Source: Paenibacillus polymyxa
GTDB lineage: Bacteria > Bacillota > Bacilli > Paenibacillales > Paenibacillaceae
Reading direction: 5' to 3'
DNA length: 64,000 bases
Assembly (NCBI RefSeq): GCF_015710975.1
Contig: NZ_CP049783.1
Location: 434,001-498,000, forward strand
Shown: piece after piece, positions 46,087 to 57,022 of the stretch
Numbering within the stretch: position 1 is the stretch's first letter
How the letters are laid out: every line of letters begins with the position of its first letter
Translations under genes and position numbers: made by a program
The notes under the pieces: model-generated
The model's input: only the letters and a program-made list of their open reading frames with translations
Told to the model about the DNA's origin: nothing
The model's database searches: none

Positions 46087-46540
46087 ACCGCTCCGCTGCT
46101 GACCGCCGTTTCCATAAAGTCACCCCTTCTTAAAAAGGGAATGCTGGGCATGAAGTGCCATCGCTGCGGATATACGCGTGCGAATGCATGCAGGGCGTTG
46201 ACTTCGTCAAACAGCTTGTAAGCTTGGCACGTTATGGCACGCTCACAAGCAAGCATGGCTATACTACTGCTAGGCTGACCAAGATGCCCTAACTAGGCTT
46301 GATTTTGCATGCCGTAAGCACTATTCATCAAGCTCTCTCAGCTTGAGAGAGGACTATACAGAGCATTAATACACCGGCACACTGCCCGGCGTGAAGTTCG
46401 CTGCGATAGGGCGAAGCTATCGCCAGGCGGCTCTTACCTCCCCACCTTATAGGCTGGGGGAAAATCTTTTTTGGCGGCGGTGGGTAGCGGGTAGCGGAGA
46501 GTAAGGATTTGAAGCTGGAAAAGCGTCAGCGATCGGAAGA
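46087..46540. other. Noncoding, hairpin-rich stretch beside R1
   Basis: No convincing gene. It contains hairpins CTCTCTCA/TGAGAGAG (46333-46351), CGATAG/CTATCG (46404-46422) and CTCCCCACC with GGCTGGGGG (46438-46460, one bulged base). A 64-codon frame on the minus strand (46062-46256) runs into R1 and resembles nothing I know. The layout (R-type repeat, many hairpins, closing CCCC-stem) parallels 60436-60828. A decayed IS200/IS605-like element or a MITE-type derivative is possible. Confidence 0.4.
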
Positions 46541-47809
46541 TCAAACCCGCCCCGAAGCGGCCTCTCCCCTCCAACTTGAATGTTCCCCCTGCCGTTGTCT
46601 TTCCTCCATCATCTGCATATTAAAATGGTCTGCCCCTTTAAGCTGGGCCGCTGCCATATCCGCCACCAAGCTCACGCTCGATTCCATCGGTACAAAGCGA
46701 TATTTGTAAGCTGTAAGCCGATGATCCGTTTCGTGAAATAAAATGTCCTGGGCATAATTGCCCCATCGGTCCTTAGGCATCAAATCAATCGTCATACCTG
46801 CATGTGCAGAAGGCAGCAGCATATTGGAGCCATGAATACCAATGACTAATCGGCTGGCTGCGTATACCTCGCATACCCGCTTTTCACTATCCCGATCGAA
46901 GCGTGAGACGCGCTCGTCAGCAATCCATGCTGGGAAGCTTCCCGTGCGCCCAAGTCCCGCAACTGTAAAGCAATGATCAGGGAAGCTTTCTCTCAGTCTG
47001 CGGAACAGTCCAATGATTTTGCTGCGTTGATGATAAATTAGCGGTTTCAGGCCACGTTTGAGCTTCGGAAATTTTTGCACTGCTCTGGCAATATGATGGC
47101 TGCCGCTCCACAAGCGGTCTTCCCTCCATACAAAGGTAATGCGTGGCTTCCGCTCACGTTCCTCGTCATAACGGGAGATCCCTGTAAATTGTTCAATCTC
47201 AAATTGGCTGGGATGTGAATATGACGGACTGACATACACCTCATCAAAACGTATCAATTCCTCAATCATCCGATGATGTAGCAGAGGATAAAAGTTTCGC
47301 GCCTTGTTGAACGGGACATCGACAGTCCAAATTTCTGACACATATGCCGGCACCATCCACTCCAGCGATTTTTGTACAATAACGATGATCCCCAGTTCCG
47401 GCGATTGCTCATATTCACGCTGAACATTCAGCAGCTTGAGCAACGCATGACCATATAAATAATCTATAGTGTTGATGATGATCACACGCGAAGAAGCTTT
47501 CTTTTTATGCACGGTCATACCGACTGCCAAATCATAGGAAGGATTCATCAACGATTGCCGCAGAGGCTCTCCGAGCCATTTTCTTGACTTCGCATTACCG
47601 GTCAGGATATAGTCAGGCATTTCTACACGATAAGGTGAATACGTCGCATGACCAACCCTCATGTCCTCGAGATATTCACGTCCGCAACCCTCACACTTAG
47701 TACTGACACATACGTGGATTCCCTGCCACAGCACCTCTCCAGCACGTAACGTGTCTCCACAATGCGGGCACTGTTCCTCATGCCGAACAAATGGTTTAAT
47801 CGGTATCAT
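46541..47809 (-). CDS. Glycosyltransferase-like protein with N-terminal zinc ribbon
   Basis: A 422-residue protein. Residues of about 10-50 carry CPHC, then Cys and CEGC, a likely zinc ribbon. The rest has a GT-B-like pattern; the segment SRLVIGIHGSNMLLPSAHAGMTIDLMP (near residue 335) resembles the C-terminal domain of GT61 enzymes. The start at 47809 follows a GGAG site and overlaps the flippase end by 14 bases. The role in the repeat unit is unknown. A zinc ribbon on such a protein is unusual. Confidence 0.75.
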   Translation of the reverse strand: MIPIKPFVRHEEQCPHCGDTLRAGEVLWQGIHVCVSTKCEGCGREYLEDMRVGHATYSPYRVEMPDYILTGNAKSRKWLGEPLRQSLMNPSYDLAVGMTVHKKKASSRVIIINTIDYLYGHALLKLLNVQREYEQSPELGIIVIVQKSLEWMVPAYVSEIWTVDVPFNKARNFYPLLHHRMIEELIRFDEVYVSPSYSHPSQFEIEQFTGISRYDEERERKPRITFVWREDRLWSGSHHIARAVQKFPKLKRGLKPLIYHQRSKIIGLFRRLRESFPDHCFTVAGLGRTGSFPAWIADERVSRFDRDSEKRVCEVYAASRLVIGIHGSNMLLPSAHAGMTIDLMPKDRWGNYAQDILFHETDHRLTAYKYRFVPMESSVSLVADMAAAQLKGADHFNMQMMEERQRQGEHSSWRGEAASGRV

Positions 47810-49139
47810 GATTGTTCTCTCCAACTTTCGGTACTGTAATATGAACATGCCAGAAGGTCAGGATAGACTTCATCATCCAACCCAAATTGGCTTTGACTTC
47901 CTTAAACAACAAATCCAATAGAAATACAGATATCGTAAAGGACAAAATCGTCGCCACTAAGGACCCTCGGACACCAAGCCATGGAATCAGCGCGTAATTG
48001 AAGGCTATATTCGTAACCGCACCTATTATCGAGGTCAGCAGCGTGTATTTGAACAAATTTTCATTGGTGATAAACAAGCTTTTGGCGACACTAAAGTTGG
48101 TGAAAAATAGACGAATCGCAAACAGTGACAACAGCGAGCCTGCTTCAGCAAACTCTCTCCCATACAGCACAACGACTACCCATTGGGATAGAAAAAATAA
48201 GGGGACTGAGGTCACAAGAAAGCATATAAACATCAGCCGATACACGTTAGACAACGTCCGTCTGTATTCGTCGCTTCCTTTCTGCTTGGAACGCGTCACC
48301 ACCGGGGCATAAGCTGTCGTTAGCACGACCGGGATAAAGCCCAGCACCTCGATGAGTCGGAGTGCAACAGAGTATTGCCCGACAGCTTCGTTTCCCAACA
48401 ATTCTCCGATAATGACCTGATCAATCCGTGCCTGTACATATACAGCGGAGGAGGACAAAATAAGCGGCCAGCTGTGATTCATGATTCGCCGAGCAGTTGC
48501 GAAGCGGAACGTCCACTTGTTCACACGCCGCCCTTCCTTATGGAAGAAATACAGCAGCAGCAGGCTTCCCAGCAGAAACTCTCCATGAGCACACAACGCC
48601 ACTGCCCAAACTGGAATACCGGACAATAATAGAATGATTTTGACGGTGGAACCGAGGACAAAGGCGGTATTCTTGGCAACAACCGTATATTTGGACAACA
48701 TCTGCGCACGGAACCAGTAGTCGATAATATCAAACAACTGAAATACCGAGGCCGTAGCCAGGATCAGATTGATTAACCGCACTGAACTGTCTTCCGGTCT
48801 GAGCAGTGAAATAAAGGAATAGGACAGTACAATGGCTACCAAAGTACCTAACAACTTCAGCAGAACCGCCGTACCCAATAGTTCGTGCTCATCCTTGGGG
48901 TGTTTGACAAGATCGCGTACTAATATAGAATCAAAGCCAAGGGTCGTGAAAATCAGGAACATCCCGAAAAAGGATTCCGCATAATTCCATTTTCCCAGTT
49001 CCTCTGGTCCCAACGCTCTCGCCATGATGATACTGACTGCCAGCCCGAACACCATGCGAATCATTTTGTCACCGAACAGCCAGGATGTATTCACCAGCAA
49101 GCTTCTGCGCGGTTTGGCACGTTTCTTGACTAATGTCAT
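47796..49139 (-). CDS. Wzx-type polysaccharide flippase
   Basis: A 447-residue protein with about twelve membrane segments and the MATE/Wzx N-terminal pattern LLVNTSWLFGDKMIRMVFGLAVSIIMARALGPEELGKWNY. It moves the lipid-linked repeat unit across the membrane. The ATG at 49139 follows GATGGAG; the frame opens at 49175. It implies a Wzx/Wzy assembly route, although no Wzy polymerase is seen in the window. Confidence 0.92.
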   Translation of the reverse strand: MTLVKKRAKPRRSLLVNTSWLFGDKMIRMVFGLAVSIIMARALGPEELGKWNYAESFFGMFLIFTTLGFDSILVRDLVKHPKDEHELLGTAVLLKLLGTLVAIVLSYSFISLLRPEDSSVRLINLILATASVFQLFDIIDYWFRAQMLSKYTVVAKNTAFVLGSTVKIILLLSGIPVWAVALCAHGEFLLGSLLLLYFFHKEGRRVNKWTFRFATARRIMNHSWPLILSSSAVYVQARIDQVIIGELLGNEAVGQYSVALRLIEVLGFIPVVLTTAYAPVVTRSKQKGSDEYRRTLSNVYRLMFICFLVTSVPLFFLSQWVVVVLYGREFAEAGSLLSLFAIRLFFTNFSVAKSLFITNENLFKYTLLTSIIGAVTNIAFNYALIPWLGVRGSLVATILSFTISVFLLDLLFKEVKANLGWMMKSILTFWHVHITVPKVGENNHDTD

Positions 49140-49261
49140 AGGTTCTACTCCATCTTGAAAAATGACCTTAAACATTGCTTTATGATCTGTTGATCTGTCA
49201 TACAGCTGAAATCATGTACAACGAAGAGACCCCCCGGCCAGGCGGGCGGCCTCTCCACCTC

Positions 49262-51210
<1,949 letters not shown>

Positions 51211-51244
51211 CCTTCTCTCCTACCCCTCTTTATTAAAATTGACT

Positions 51245-51943
51245 TTAATAAGCATCCTTGGAGCCCAGCAGCACACGAAATGTTTTCAGCATGATGATCA
51301 TATCCGTGCGGAAACTGCGTCTAGATATGTACTCCAAATCCAGTTCTACCATCTGGTCAAAGCTTAGATGATTGCGACCGCTGATCTGCCATAGTCCGGT
51401 GCAGCCCGGTGTAACCGTCAGACGCAGCTTATCCCTCATGGTGTAATCATGGACTTCTCTTGGCAATGGGGGTCTGGGTCCTACAAGGCTCATATGCCCA
51501 CGCAGTACATTGAAGAGTTGCGGTAGTTCGTCGATGCTCGTTCTGCGAAGAAAGCGACCCACACGGGTAATTCGGGGATCGTCCCGCATTTTGAACATCG
51601 CACCCTCAATTTCATTTTCCACCAGCAATGCAGACAATCTGGCTTCGGCATCAGACACCATGGAACGAAATTTGATCATGCGAAACGGTCGCTCATGTTT
51701 ACCAATACGTATTTGATAAAATAATGCACTTCCTTTGGGGTCCTCCAGCTTGATCAACAAAATGACGAGCAGAAATACCGGGCACAGTACGATGATTCCA
51801 ATAAAAGACAGTATAATGTCCATACTTCGCTTCACGAACGGATATACGCTCCATCCTTGTCGTCGTTCAAGCCCATGAGCGACCGAATATACATCTACTG
51901 ACGCACCCAGCACTTTGGCCTCGTTCGAGCGGGAAGAAGACAC
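51245..51943 (-). CDS. Undecaprenyl-phosphate sugar-1-phosphate transferase (priming enzyme)
   Basis: A 232-residue small-type priming transferase. One membrane segment (about residues 44-66) precedes the catalytic domain with KFRSMVSDAEARL, RRTSIDELPQLFNVLRGHMSLVGPRP and PGCTGLWQISGRN. It starts each repeat unit by moving hexose-1-phosphate to undecaprenyl phosphate. The start is a GTG after AGGTGATGAG. Glucose or galactose is the usual sugar; the sequence does not decide. Confidence 0.95.
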   Translation of the reverse strand: MSSSRSNEAKVLGASVDVYSVAHGLERRQGWSVYPFVKRSMDIILSFIGIIVLCPVFLLVILLIKLEDPKGSALFYQIRIGKHERPFRMIKFRSMVSDAEARLSALLVENEIEGAMFKMRDDPRITRVGRFLRRTSIDELPQLFNVLRGHMSLVGPRPPLPREVHDYTMRDKLRLTVTPGCTGLWQISGRNHLSFDQMVELDLEYISRRSFRTDMIIMLKTFRVLLGSKDAY

Positions 51944-52027
51944 GTCTCATCACCTCACTCCTTATTGATAAATATTATTTATTCATTGTTAAAAGAATTT
52001 TATATACTTTTATTTTCCCCGATTTAT

Positions 52028-52705
52028 TCATGTCAGATTGCGTTCCTCCATACCACGCTCGGCTCGGCGCTTCACGTTATTGAGCACTACACCCAGAATG
52101 CGCGCCTTAACTCTTTCTAAATTTGCCTTCGCCTTCTTAACGACATCCTTTTTGACTTTCCCTGCCTGTACTACCAAAATGACACCATCACACATGGCAC
52201 TTACAATGAGGCCATCCGGAAAAGGCAGCAGGGGTGGCGTATCCATCAGAATCACGTCATAATGTTCTTTTAGCTCAACTAGTAGAGCCTTCATTCTACG
52301 GGAACTGAGCATCTCGGACGGATTGGGTGGATTCGGCCCAGCTGTGATTGCATGCAGATGATCAATCCCGGTTTCCTGAACCACATCCTGCCATGTCTGT
52401 TGATTGGCAAGTACCCGTGTCAGCCCTGTATGATTGCGCAAACCAAACATATGATGCAAGGAGGACCGACGCAGATCCATATCCATAACCAGCACCTTTT
52501 TTCCCTCTTGCGCATAGGTTACAGCCAAATTGCTAATCGTGACTGTTCTGCCTTCACCCGCCTGAGCGGACGCCACCATCATCACCTCAATCGGCTCGTC
52601 TATAGAAGAAAACTGGATGTTAGTGCGAAGCATGCGGTACTCCTCCGACACGGAAGACTGAGCATGCAAGGATGTAACGAGCTGATTATTGATTAATCGC
52701 GGCAT
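52028..52705 (-). CDS. CpsD/CapB-family BY-kinase-like protein with altered P-loop
   Basis: A 225-residue MinD-like ATPase. Walker A reads SAQAGEGRTVT: Arg53 replaces the invariant Lys. Walker A' VLVMDMDLRR and Walker B ILMDTPP are normal. The usual C-terminal tyrosine cluster is absent (the tail is KRRAERGMEERNLT). BY-kinases regulate chain length with a Wzz-type partner, here the overlapping upstream gene. Activity may be lost or altered. The ATG at 52705 follows GGTGAGG. Confidence 0.88.
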   Translation of the reverse strand: MPRLINNQLVTSLHAQSSVSEEYRMLRTNIQFSSIDEPIEVMMVASAQAGEGRTVTISNLAVTYAQEGKKVLVMDMDLRRSSLHHMFGLRNHTGLTRVLANQQTWQDVVQETGIDHLHAITAGPNPPNPSEMLSSRRMKALLVELKEHYDVILMDTPPLLPFPDGLIVSAMCDGVILVVQAGKVKKDVVKKAKANLERVKARILGVVLNNVKRRAERGMEERNLT

Positions 52706-53435
52706 ATTGTCCCTCACCTACCTGTTTAGGAGTTGTAGTAGAGCTGTCAGAGCGTCTATCTTCTTTTTTCATTTTTGTAATCAGGGATAGGGTAGGCAGA
52801 CCGAGTTCTTTTTCAATATCCTCCTCATTTTTAAATGTATCATCCAATACCTCCAGTAAAAACGCCAAGCCTATGCCCAGTAATAAAGAAATGGTAAAAG
52901 CAATAAAAATTTGTATAGCGGGATTATTGTTCACGGGAACTGCTGGGTCATTCAGACTGGCTTCGCTTAGGATGGTGACATTGTCCATTTTCATGATAGA
53001 GGGGATTTGCCGTTTGAATACTTTGGCTACCGCATTGACGGTTTTCACAGCCTTCGTATACGATAAGTCGCGGACTGTAACATCCATGACCTGTGAATCA
53101 CCTGCGGTGTTTACTCTTAATTTTTGCGCCAAAGCTGACGGAGTAACCTTAAGATCGGGGAAGCTGGCGACCACCTGATCCATAATCGCCGAGGAGATCA
53201 TAATTTGCTTATAGGAGTTCGTTAGAGCTATATTGGTTTGCACCACACTGTAATCGACGACACCTGCACGGTCCGGTCGTGGCGTCTGATTAATAATGAG
53301 CTTGGCGGTAGCTTCATAAACCTGCGGGGTAAAATATACATTTTTTATGCCTACTACAGTACACACCAGCAGTACAATGCTACCAATCAACCACATTCTT
53401 TTGCGGATCAAACGGATGTACTCTTTCAACTGCAC
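52686..53435 (-). CDS. Wzz/CapA-type chain-length regulator
   Basis: A 249-residue protein with two membrane helices (about residues 13-33 and 173-193) around an extracytoplasmic domain. The N terminus VQLKEYIRLIRKRMWLIGSIVLL is typical. The second helix is followed by FLLEVLDDTFKNEEDIEKELGLPTLSLI, which docks the kinase. I prefer the GTG at 53435, preceded by GGGAGG and matching family N termini; an ATG at 53519 would add 28 residues. First gene of the exopolysaccharide operon. Confidence 0.92.
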   Translation of the reverse strand: MQLKEYIRLIRKRMWLIGSIVLLVCTVVGIKNVYFTPQVYEATAKLIINQTPRPDRAGVVDYSVVQTNIALTNSYKQIMISSAIMDQVVASFPDLKVTPSALAQKLRVNTAGDSQVMDVTVRDLSYTKAVKTVNAVAKVFKRQIPSIMKMDNVTILSEASLNDPAVPVNNNPAIQIFIAFTISLLLGIGLAFLLEVLDDTFKNEEDIEKELGLPTLSLITKMKKEDRRSDSSTTTPKQVGEGQYAAINQ

Positions 53436-53655
53436 AAGACCAGTCCTCCCTGCTTGACTTGTTTTCGATGAATAACGCTTGTACTGATCCTCTGCATGAC
53501 GGGGAAAAGAACGATGCATGACCCTCTAATCTATAGTAAAATGTTGTATAATAGCGCATAGAAGGTCTAGCCAGCGAATAAGCACACAATGCTCAATCAT
53601 CGTTGGCCTCTTAAGGGTATATAAATGAAGATATAAGTGAAAACTACGAAATAAT

Positions 53656-53709
53656 GATACGTTATGTAACTTACATAATTAATTTATGATACAAATTGTA
53701 TCTTGTCAA
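53656..53709 (-). promoter_or_regulatory. Exopolysaccharide operon promoter with two operator-like sites
   Basis: On the minus strand, -35 TTGACA (53704-53709) and -10 TAAATT (53681-53686) are 17 bp apart. The spacer holds GATACAAATTGTATC (53688-53702, plus strand). A second, weaker site GATACGTTATGTAAC lies 32 bp away at 53656-53670. Bases 53680-53709 match the lasso promoter in 28 of 30 positions. The XRE gene at 53764 is divergent and is the obvious candidate for the binding protein. Confidence 0.8.
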
Positions 53710-53763
53710 GCGCAAAATTGCTTTTCTTACCTTTCTTAACCTTGCCTTCAGGAGGAAAAACAG

Positions 53764-54132
53764 ATGAATTATGGAACCCGCATCGCTGAATTACGAGAAC
53801 ATAAGGGATTAAAACAAGAGGAATTAGCGCAATCCCTCGGAATTACGCGGGCGGCTCTTTCCCACTATGAAAAAAATAGACGCAAGCCAGACTTTGAGAC
53901 CTTGACCAAGCTCGCCGATATTTTCGAGGTAACCATCGATTATTTGGTGGGACGTACGAGCCACCCGACAGCAATATTGGATTCAGATGTGAGGGAATTT
54001 GTGGATCAGCTTGAACTGTCAGACGAGGATATCCTGCAACGTTTTAACCTGACGATTGACGGACGCACCTTGTCTGAGGAAGAAGCCAAACGTTTTATCG
54101 CGTTTGTTCGAATGGAACGAATGATGGAATAA
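53764..54132 (+). CDS. XRE-family regulator, divergent from the exopolysaccharide operon
   Basis: A 122-residue protein. Helix-turn-helix at about residues 6-60 (LKQEELAQSLGITRAALSHYEKNRRKPDFETL), then a short hinge and a C-terminal helical part (about 75-122) that probably dimerises. The size and layout resemble SinR/SlrR- and phage Xre-like repressors. It has a strong AGGAGG site. Its intergenic region holds the GATACA-N3-TGTATC operators, so autoregulation and control of the polysaccharide operon are likely. An identical operator type at the lasso promoter suggests a wider regulon. Binding is inferred. Confidence 0.88.
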   Translation: MNYGTRIAELREHKGLKQEELAQSLGITRAALSHYEKNRRKPDFETLTKLADIFEVTIDYLVGRTSHPTAILDSDVREFVDQLELSDEDILQRFNLTIDGRTLSEEEAKRFIAFVRMERMME

Positions 54133-54183
54133 AGAAAGCGCCGCTGCTTGATGTTTGGCTTAAGTAGGACCAGCAACTGAAAA

Positions 54184-54366
54184 TTACACGCGCTTGTCCT
54201 TCTGGCACTTAGTTCTATCAGCGTCGCCCTCCAGCCATTCTGGTGTCGTGATACCACATTGGAGCAAAATGTTCCGGATGTCCAAGTGGATGGCTGCTTT
54301 GCCTGCTTTCCGTGCGTTGTCTCGAAGAAGAGGGCCACTCCCCCCTAATTCTGTTTCCTTGTTCAT
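54184..54366 (-). CDS. Possible small protein, unknown
   Basis: A 60-residue frame (MNKETELGGSG to KDKRV) with a weak GAGG site about ten bases before its ATG. It has no membrane segment; two Cys residues are present. I do not recognise a family. It could be a chance frame in the 547-bp stretch between the XRE gene and the glycosidase gene, which otherwise holds only the terminator at 54571-54617. Confidence 0.3.
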   Translation of the reverse strand: MNKETELGGSGPLLRDNARKAGKAAIHLDIRNILLQCGITTPEWLEGDADRTKCQKDKRV

Positions 54367-54570
54367 TCAGCACTAACCTCACTTTATTAGTCTTGGTCGC
54401 CGGAAAGAAAGAGATTCCCTACAAACCATGTATGTATAGTCATGAACAAAACTATTATATATGAATACATACCTGCAATGTTGTCGTCTTATGACGAGAA
54501 TATTAAAGGATTTTCTTATTTTTTTCTCCATTATACGTAAAGTATTGGCAATTCAGAACGATTTACAAAT

Positions 54571-54617
54571 AAAAAAGAACCTGTCAGGTCCTATTTTCTC
54601 CTGATAGGTTCTTTTTT
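54571..54617. terminator. Strong bidirectional terminator
   Basis: An 18-bp stem AAAAAAGAACCTGTCAGG/CCTGATAGGTTCTTTTTT with one mismatch and an 11-nt loop. It lies past the glycosidase stop on the minus strand and can serve the XRE gene on the plus strand. Confidence 0.88.
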
Positions 54618-54679
54618 GCTTTCTTTCGGAATGGTGTTAGATATTCATTAGGTAAGGTCCTACATGCATTCCGGTGTAA

Positions 54680-56974
54680 CTAAGCGACCTCGGCTGCCTG
54701 AGAAACCTGAGTACCTCCGGTCGCTCGGACTTTGTAGACGTAATGACTTCCAGCTTTTACAGTGCGGTCCGTATACGTGCTTCCTTCTACTTGCGAGGCA
54801 ATCACCTGATAGGCACCGTCTGTCCGGTCAGCACGCAGCACATCATAGGAAGATATGCCTTCTGCTTGAAGCCAATTAATCTTTACCCCCCCATCCTGAA
54901 TAGAGGCTGCTTTCACCTCTGTTGGGGCAGAGGCCGTGGTTTGATCTATACTTTTTAATTCCAAAATATATTGTACCGATTCGCCAGGGCCCAGCTTTTC
55001 TTCAAAATCAAGGGCAGGAGAAGCCTTCAGCCCTGATATGGAACGCTGCGCCTGACTGTAGGTGGAACCCGCCCCAAAACGTTCCCCCGTGTACAAGCCA
55101 GCTTTCGGCATCGTCACCCGTACACGAACGGTCTGCGTAGTGGATTCGAAATTCACTAGGTTCACCAGCAATTTGTTCGAGGTAGCGCCGCTACCTGCCA
55201 GCGGTTTAAGCTTGGACGTATCCACCGCGCGAACATAAACCATCTTGTCCTTGGTCTCCTCTGGATTCAACATTGTATAAGTCAGCGGTTTACCATGCGT
55301 GGCATAGGCTAGACTCAAGCGTCTCATAATCTTAACGCGAGTATCCTGTCCTTGCCCAAACGGATAAATTTCCGTGTTAGCCGGATTGTGACTTTGCAGA
55401 TCAAAACCCGTTTTAAACAGTGTGTAATCCTTATAAAAAGCAGCGTGCTGGATAAACATATCGGCAAACCCGATTTGCGATCGCATAATCCGATCGAATG
55501 CAGCTGCTTGTGGCTGACTAGCCCCGTAATCAGGATTGTCTCGATGCGTATCGTTAGTACCGAACTCCGTGTTTAGCATCTTTTTTGCCAGTCCGTTGCT
55601 CGAACCACCGAAGGTTTTCAAATTCTGAACGAAGCTGCCCCCGCCCTCTTCATTATACGATTCACCGTAGGCGTGTCCGTTGGTCAGGTCGGTGACTTCC
55701 TCCAGCTGTTTACGCTGCGCTGGGTCCCGTTCCCATCCATCCGGATCACCGCATTTTTGCGTGCCTCCGGTTTGATTTTTGCACGCCTTGGTAGAGTATG
55801 TCGGCCAGTAGGCCCAACCCGGCGCTACGGTTTTGAGGTGCGGTGCCAATTGCTTGCCTTCCGTATTCAACCATTTAGCCACAGCCAGATCTACTGCCTT
55901 GGAACGATTAAACAAACCAGGTTCGTTATCTACTTCATAATATTGAAGGTATGAACCGTATTTTTTTACATAATCACGCAACTTTTGCTTGGCCGTCTCT
56001 GGCAGAGTACCATCTTTTTGCAGCTTAATATCACCTGTGTATAGATACAAAGCAGACGATTGCATATTATACTGCTTTAACGTTTGATAGTAATCATCCA
56101 CGTCTGTGCATGCCTTACCTACATTACTGGCACAGGTTACCCTCATGACGTTGCCGCTATAGGCAATTCCCAGCCATTTGAGAACGTATGGTAGATGCTT
56201 AACTGCACCCTGATCATAATAAAATTCTTTATTATTCACATTCGTACCAGTCATTATATATTTCCCATGTACCGGTTCGACCGCAGGGGAAGCTAACGTC
56301 TCCAAGCTCAAGTCATCCCAAGTCCACCACACATTTTTATCTTCCGCAGAGGAGCAGTATAGGCAGCGCGCTGTCTTTAGCTTGAGTACGTTAACACCGC
56401 TTTGCAATTGTTCTTTGGGGATATACAGCTCGTAGTTGTTTTTGAAATTATAGGTACTCCCAGTACCGGATACCCCGGCAATCTGAATGATTCCGGACAG
56501 CTGATGATTTGAGAAGACAGCCATCTGCGGCACAGCTTTGCCCGCATCCAAAATCCGAACACGGAATATCATACCATTGGGAGGAACCTGATTCAGCTTA
56601 TATTGAAGTGTTAGTTCTGGATTCGTGGATGCATTCAAACCGGGAGGAATATCTCCACTGCTGAGCAATACCGGAACTGTTGTACTTTCTGCTTCCGACA
56701 ACGCCGAAAATGCTGCTTTAGCAGATGATTCGGAAGAAGCTGCTGCTGCAGAAATATCGATATTATCCCTACCGACCACTCCTTTAAATTCCGCTGAGGA
56801 GTCATCCCTCTGGCCCAGCTTCCATACTGGACTGGCCGCCGCTACCTTATCTGTCTGCAATTCTACACTTTTTGAAGGCGTGTATATAAACCAAGCGATC
56901 ATGGCTAGAGCTGCGACCCCTAGTAATCCGGATAATACGACCGTATACCTATGGGTCAACCATTTTTTCATCAT
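54680..56974 (-). CDS. Membrane-anchored clan-A-type glycoside hydrolase with C-terminal Fn3 domain
   Basis: A 764-residue protein. One N-terminal membrane helix (about residues 11-31) and a low-complexity Ala/Ser stretch are followed by a beta-rich domain (about 95-235). A TIM-barrel hydrolase domain follows, with YYEVDNEPG (acid/base Glu near 351) and MLNTEFGTND (nucleophile Glu near 470), the clan GH-A pattern. A C-terminal domain (about 670-764) with INWLQAEGISSYDVLRA looks like fibronectin type III. It probably trims or releases the exopolysaccharide at the cell surface. The GH family cannot be fixed by eye. The ATG at 56974 follows GAGAGGG. Confidence 0.85.
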   Translation of the reverse strand: MMKKWLTHRYTVVLSGLLGVAALAMIAWFIYTPSKSVELQTDKVAAASPVWKLGQRDDSSAEFKGVVGRDNIDISAAAASSESSAKAAFSALSEAESTTVPVLLSSGDIPPGLNASTNPELTLQYKLNQVPPNGMIFRVRILDAGKAVPQMAVFSNHQLSGIIQIAGVSGTGSTYNFKNNYELYIPKEQLQSGVNVLKLKTARCLYCSSAEDKNVWWTWDDLSLETLASPAVEPVHGKYIMTGTNVNNKEFYYDQGAVKHLPYVLKWLGIAYSGNVMRVTCASNVGKACTDVDDYYQTLKQYNMQSSALYLYTGDIKLQKDGTLPETAKQKLRDYVKKYGSYLQYYEVDNEPGLFNRSKAVDLAVAKWLNTEGKQLAPHLKTVAPGWAYWPTYSTKACKNQTGGTQKCGDPDGWERDPAQRKQLEEVTDLTNGHAYGESYNEEGGGSFVQNLKTFGGSSNGLAKKMLNTEFGTNDTHRDNPDYGASQPQAAAFDRIMRSQIGFADMFIQHAAFYKDYTLFKTGFDLQSHNPANTEIYPFGQGQDTRVKIMRRLSLAYATHGKPLTYTMLNPEETKDKMVYVRAVDTSKLKPLAGSGATSNKLLVNLVNFESTTQTVRVRVTMPKAGLYTGERFGAGSTYSQAQRSISGLKASPALDFEEKLGPGESVQYILELKSIDQTTASAPTEVKAASIQDGGVKINWLQAEGISSYDVLRADRTDGAYQVIASQVEGSTYTDRTVKAGSHYVYKVRATGGTQVSQAAEVA

Positions 56975-57022
56975 ATGATACACCCTCTCTCCTCAAAATT
57001 TTTGACCGGGAAAGAGTATCTA

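Noticed and set aside
46062..46256. 64-codon frame on the minus strand entering repeat R1
   Set aside because: Its end is encoded by the repeat itself and no homologous family is apparent; treated as chance or remnant.
45911..46540. CRISPR array or tRNA cluster in the repeat-bearing gap
   Set aside because: No regularly spaced short direct repeats and no cloverleaf with a conserved T-loop were found.
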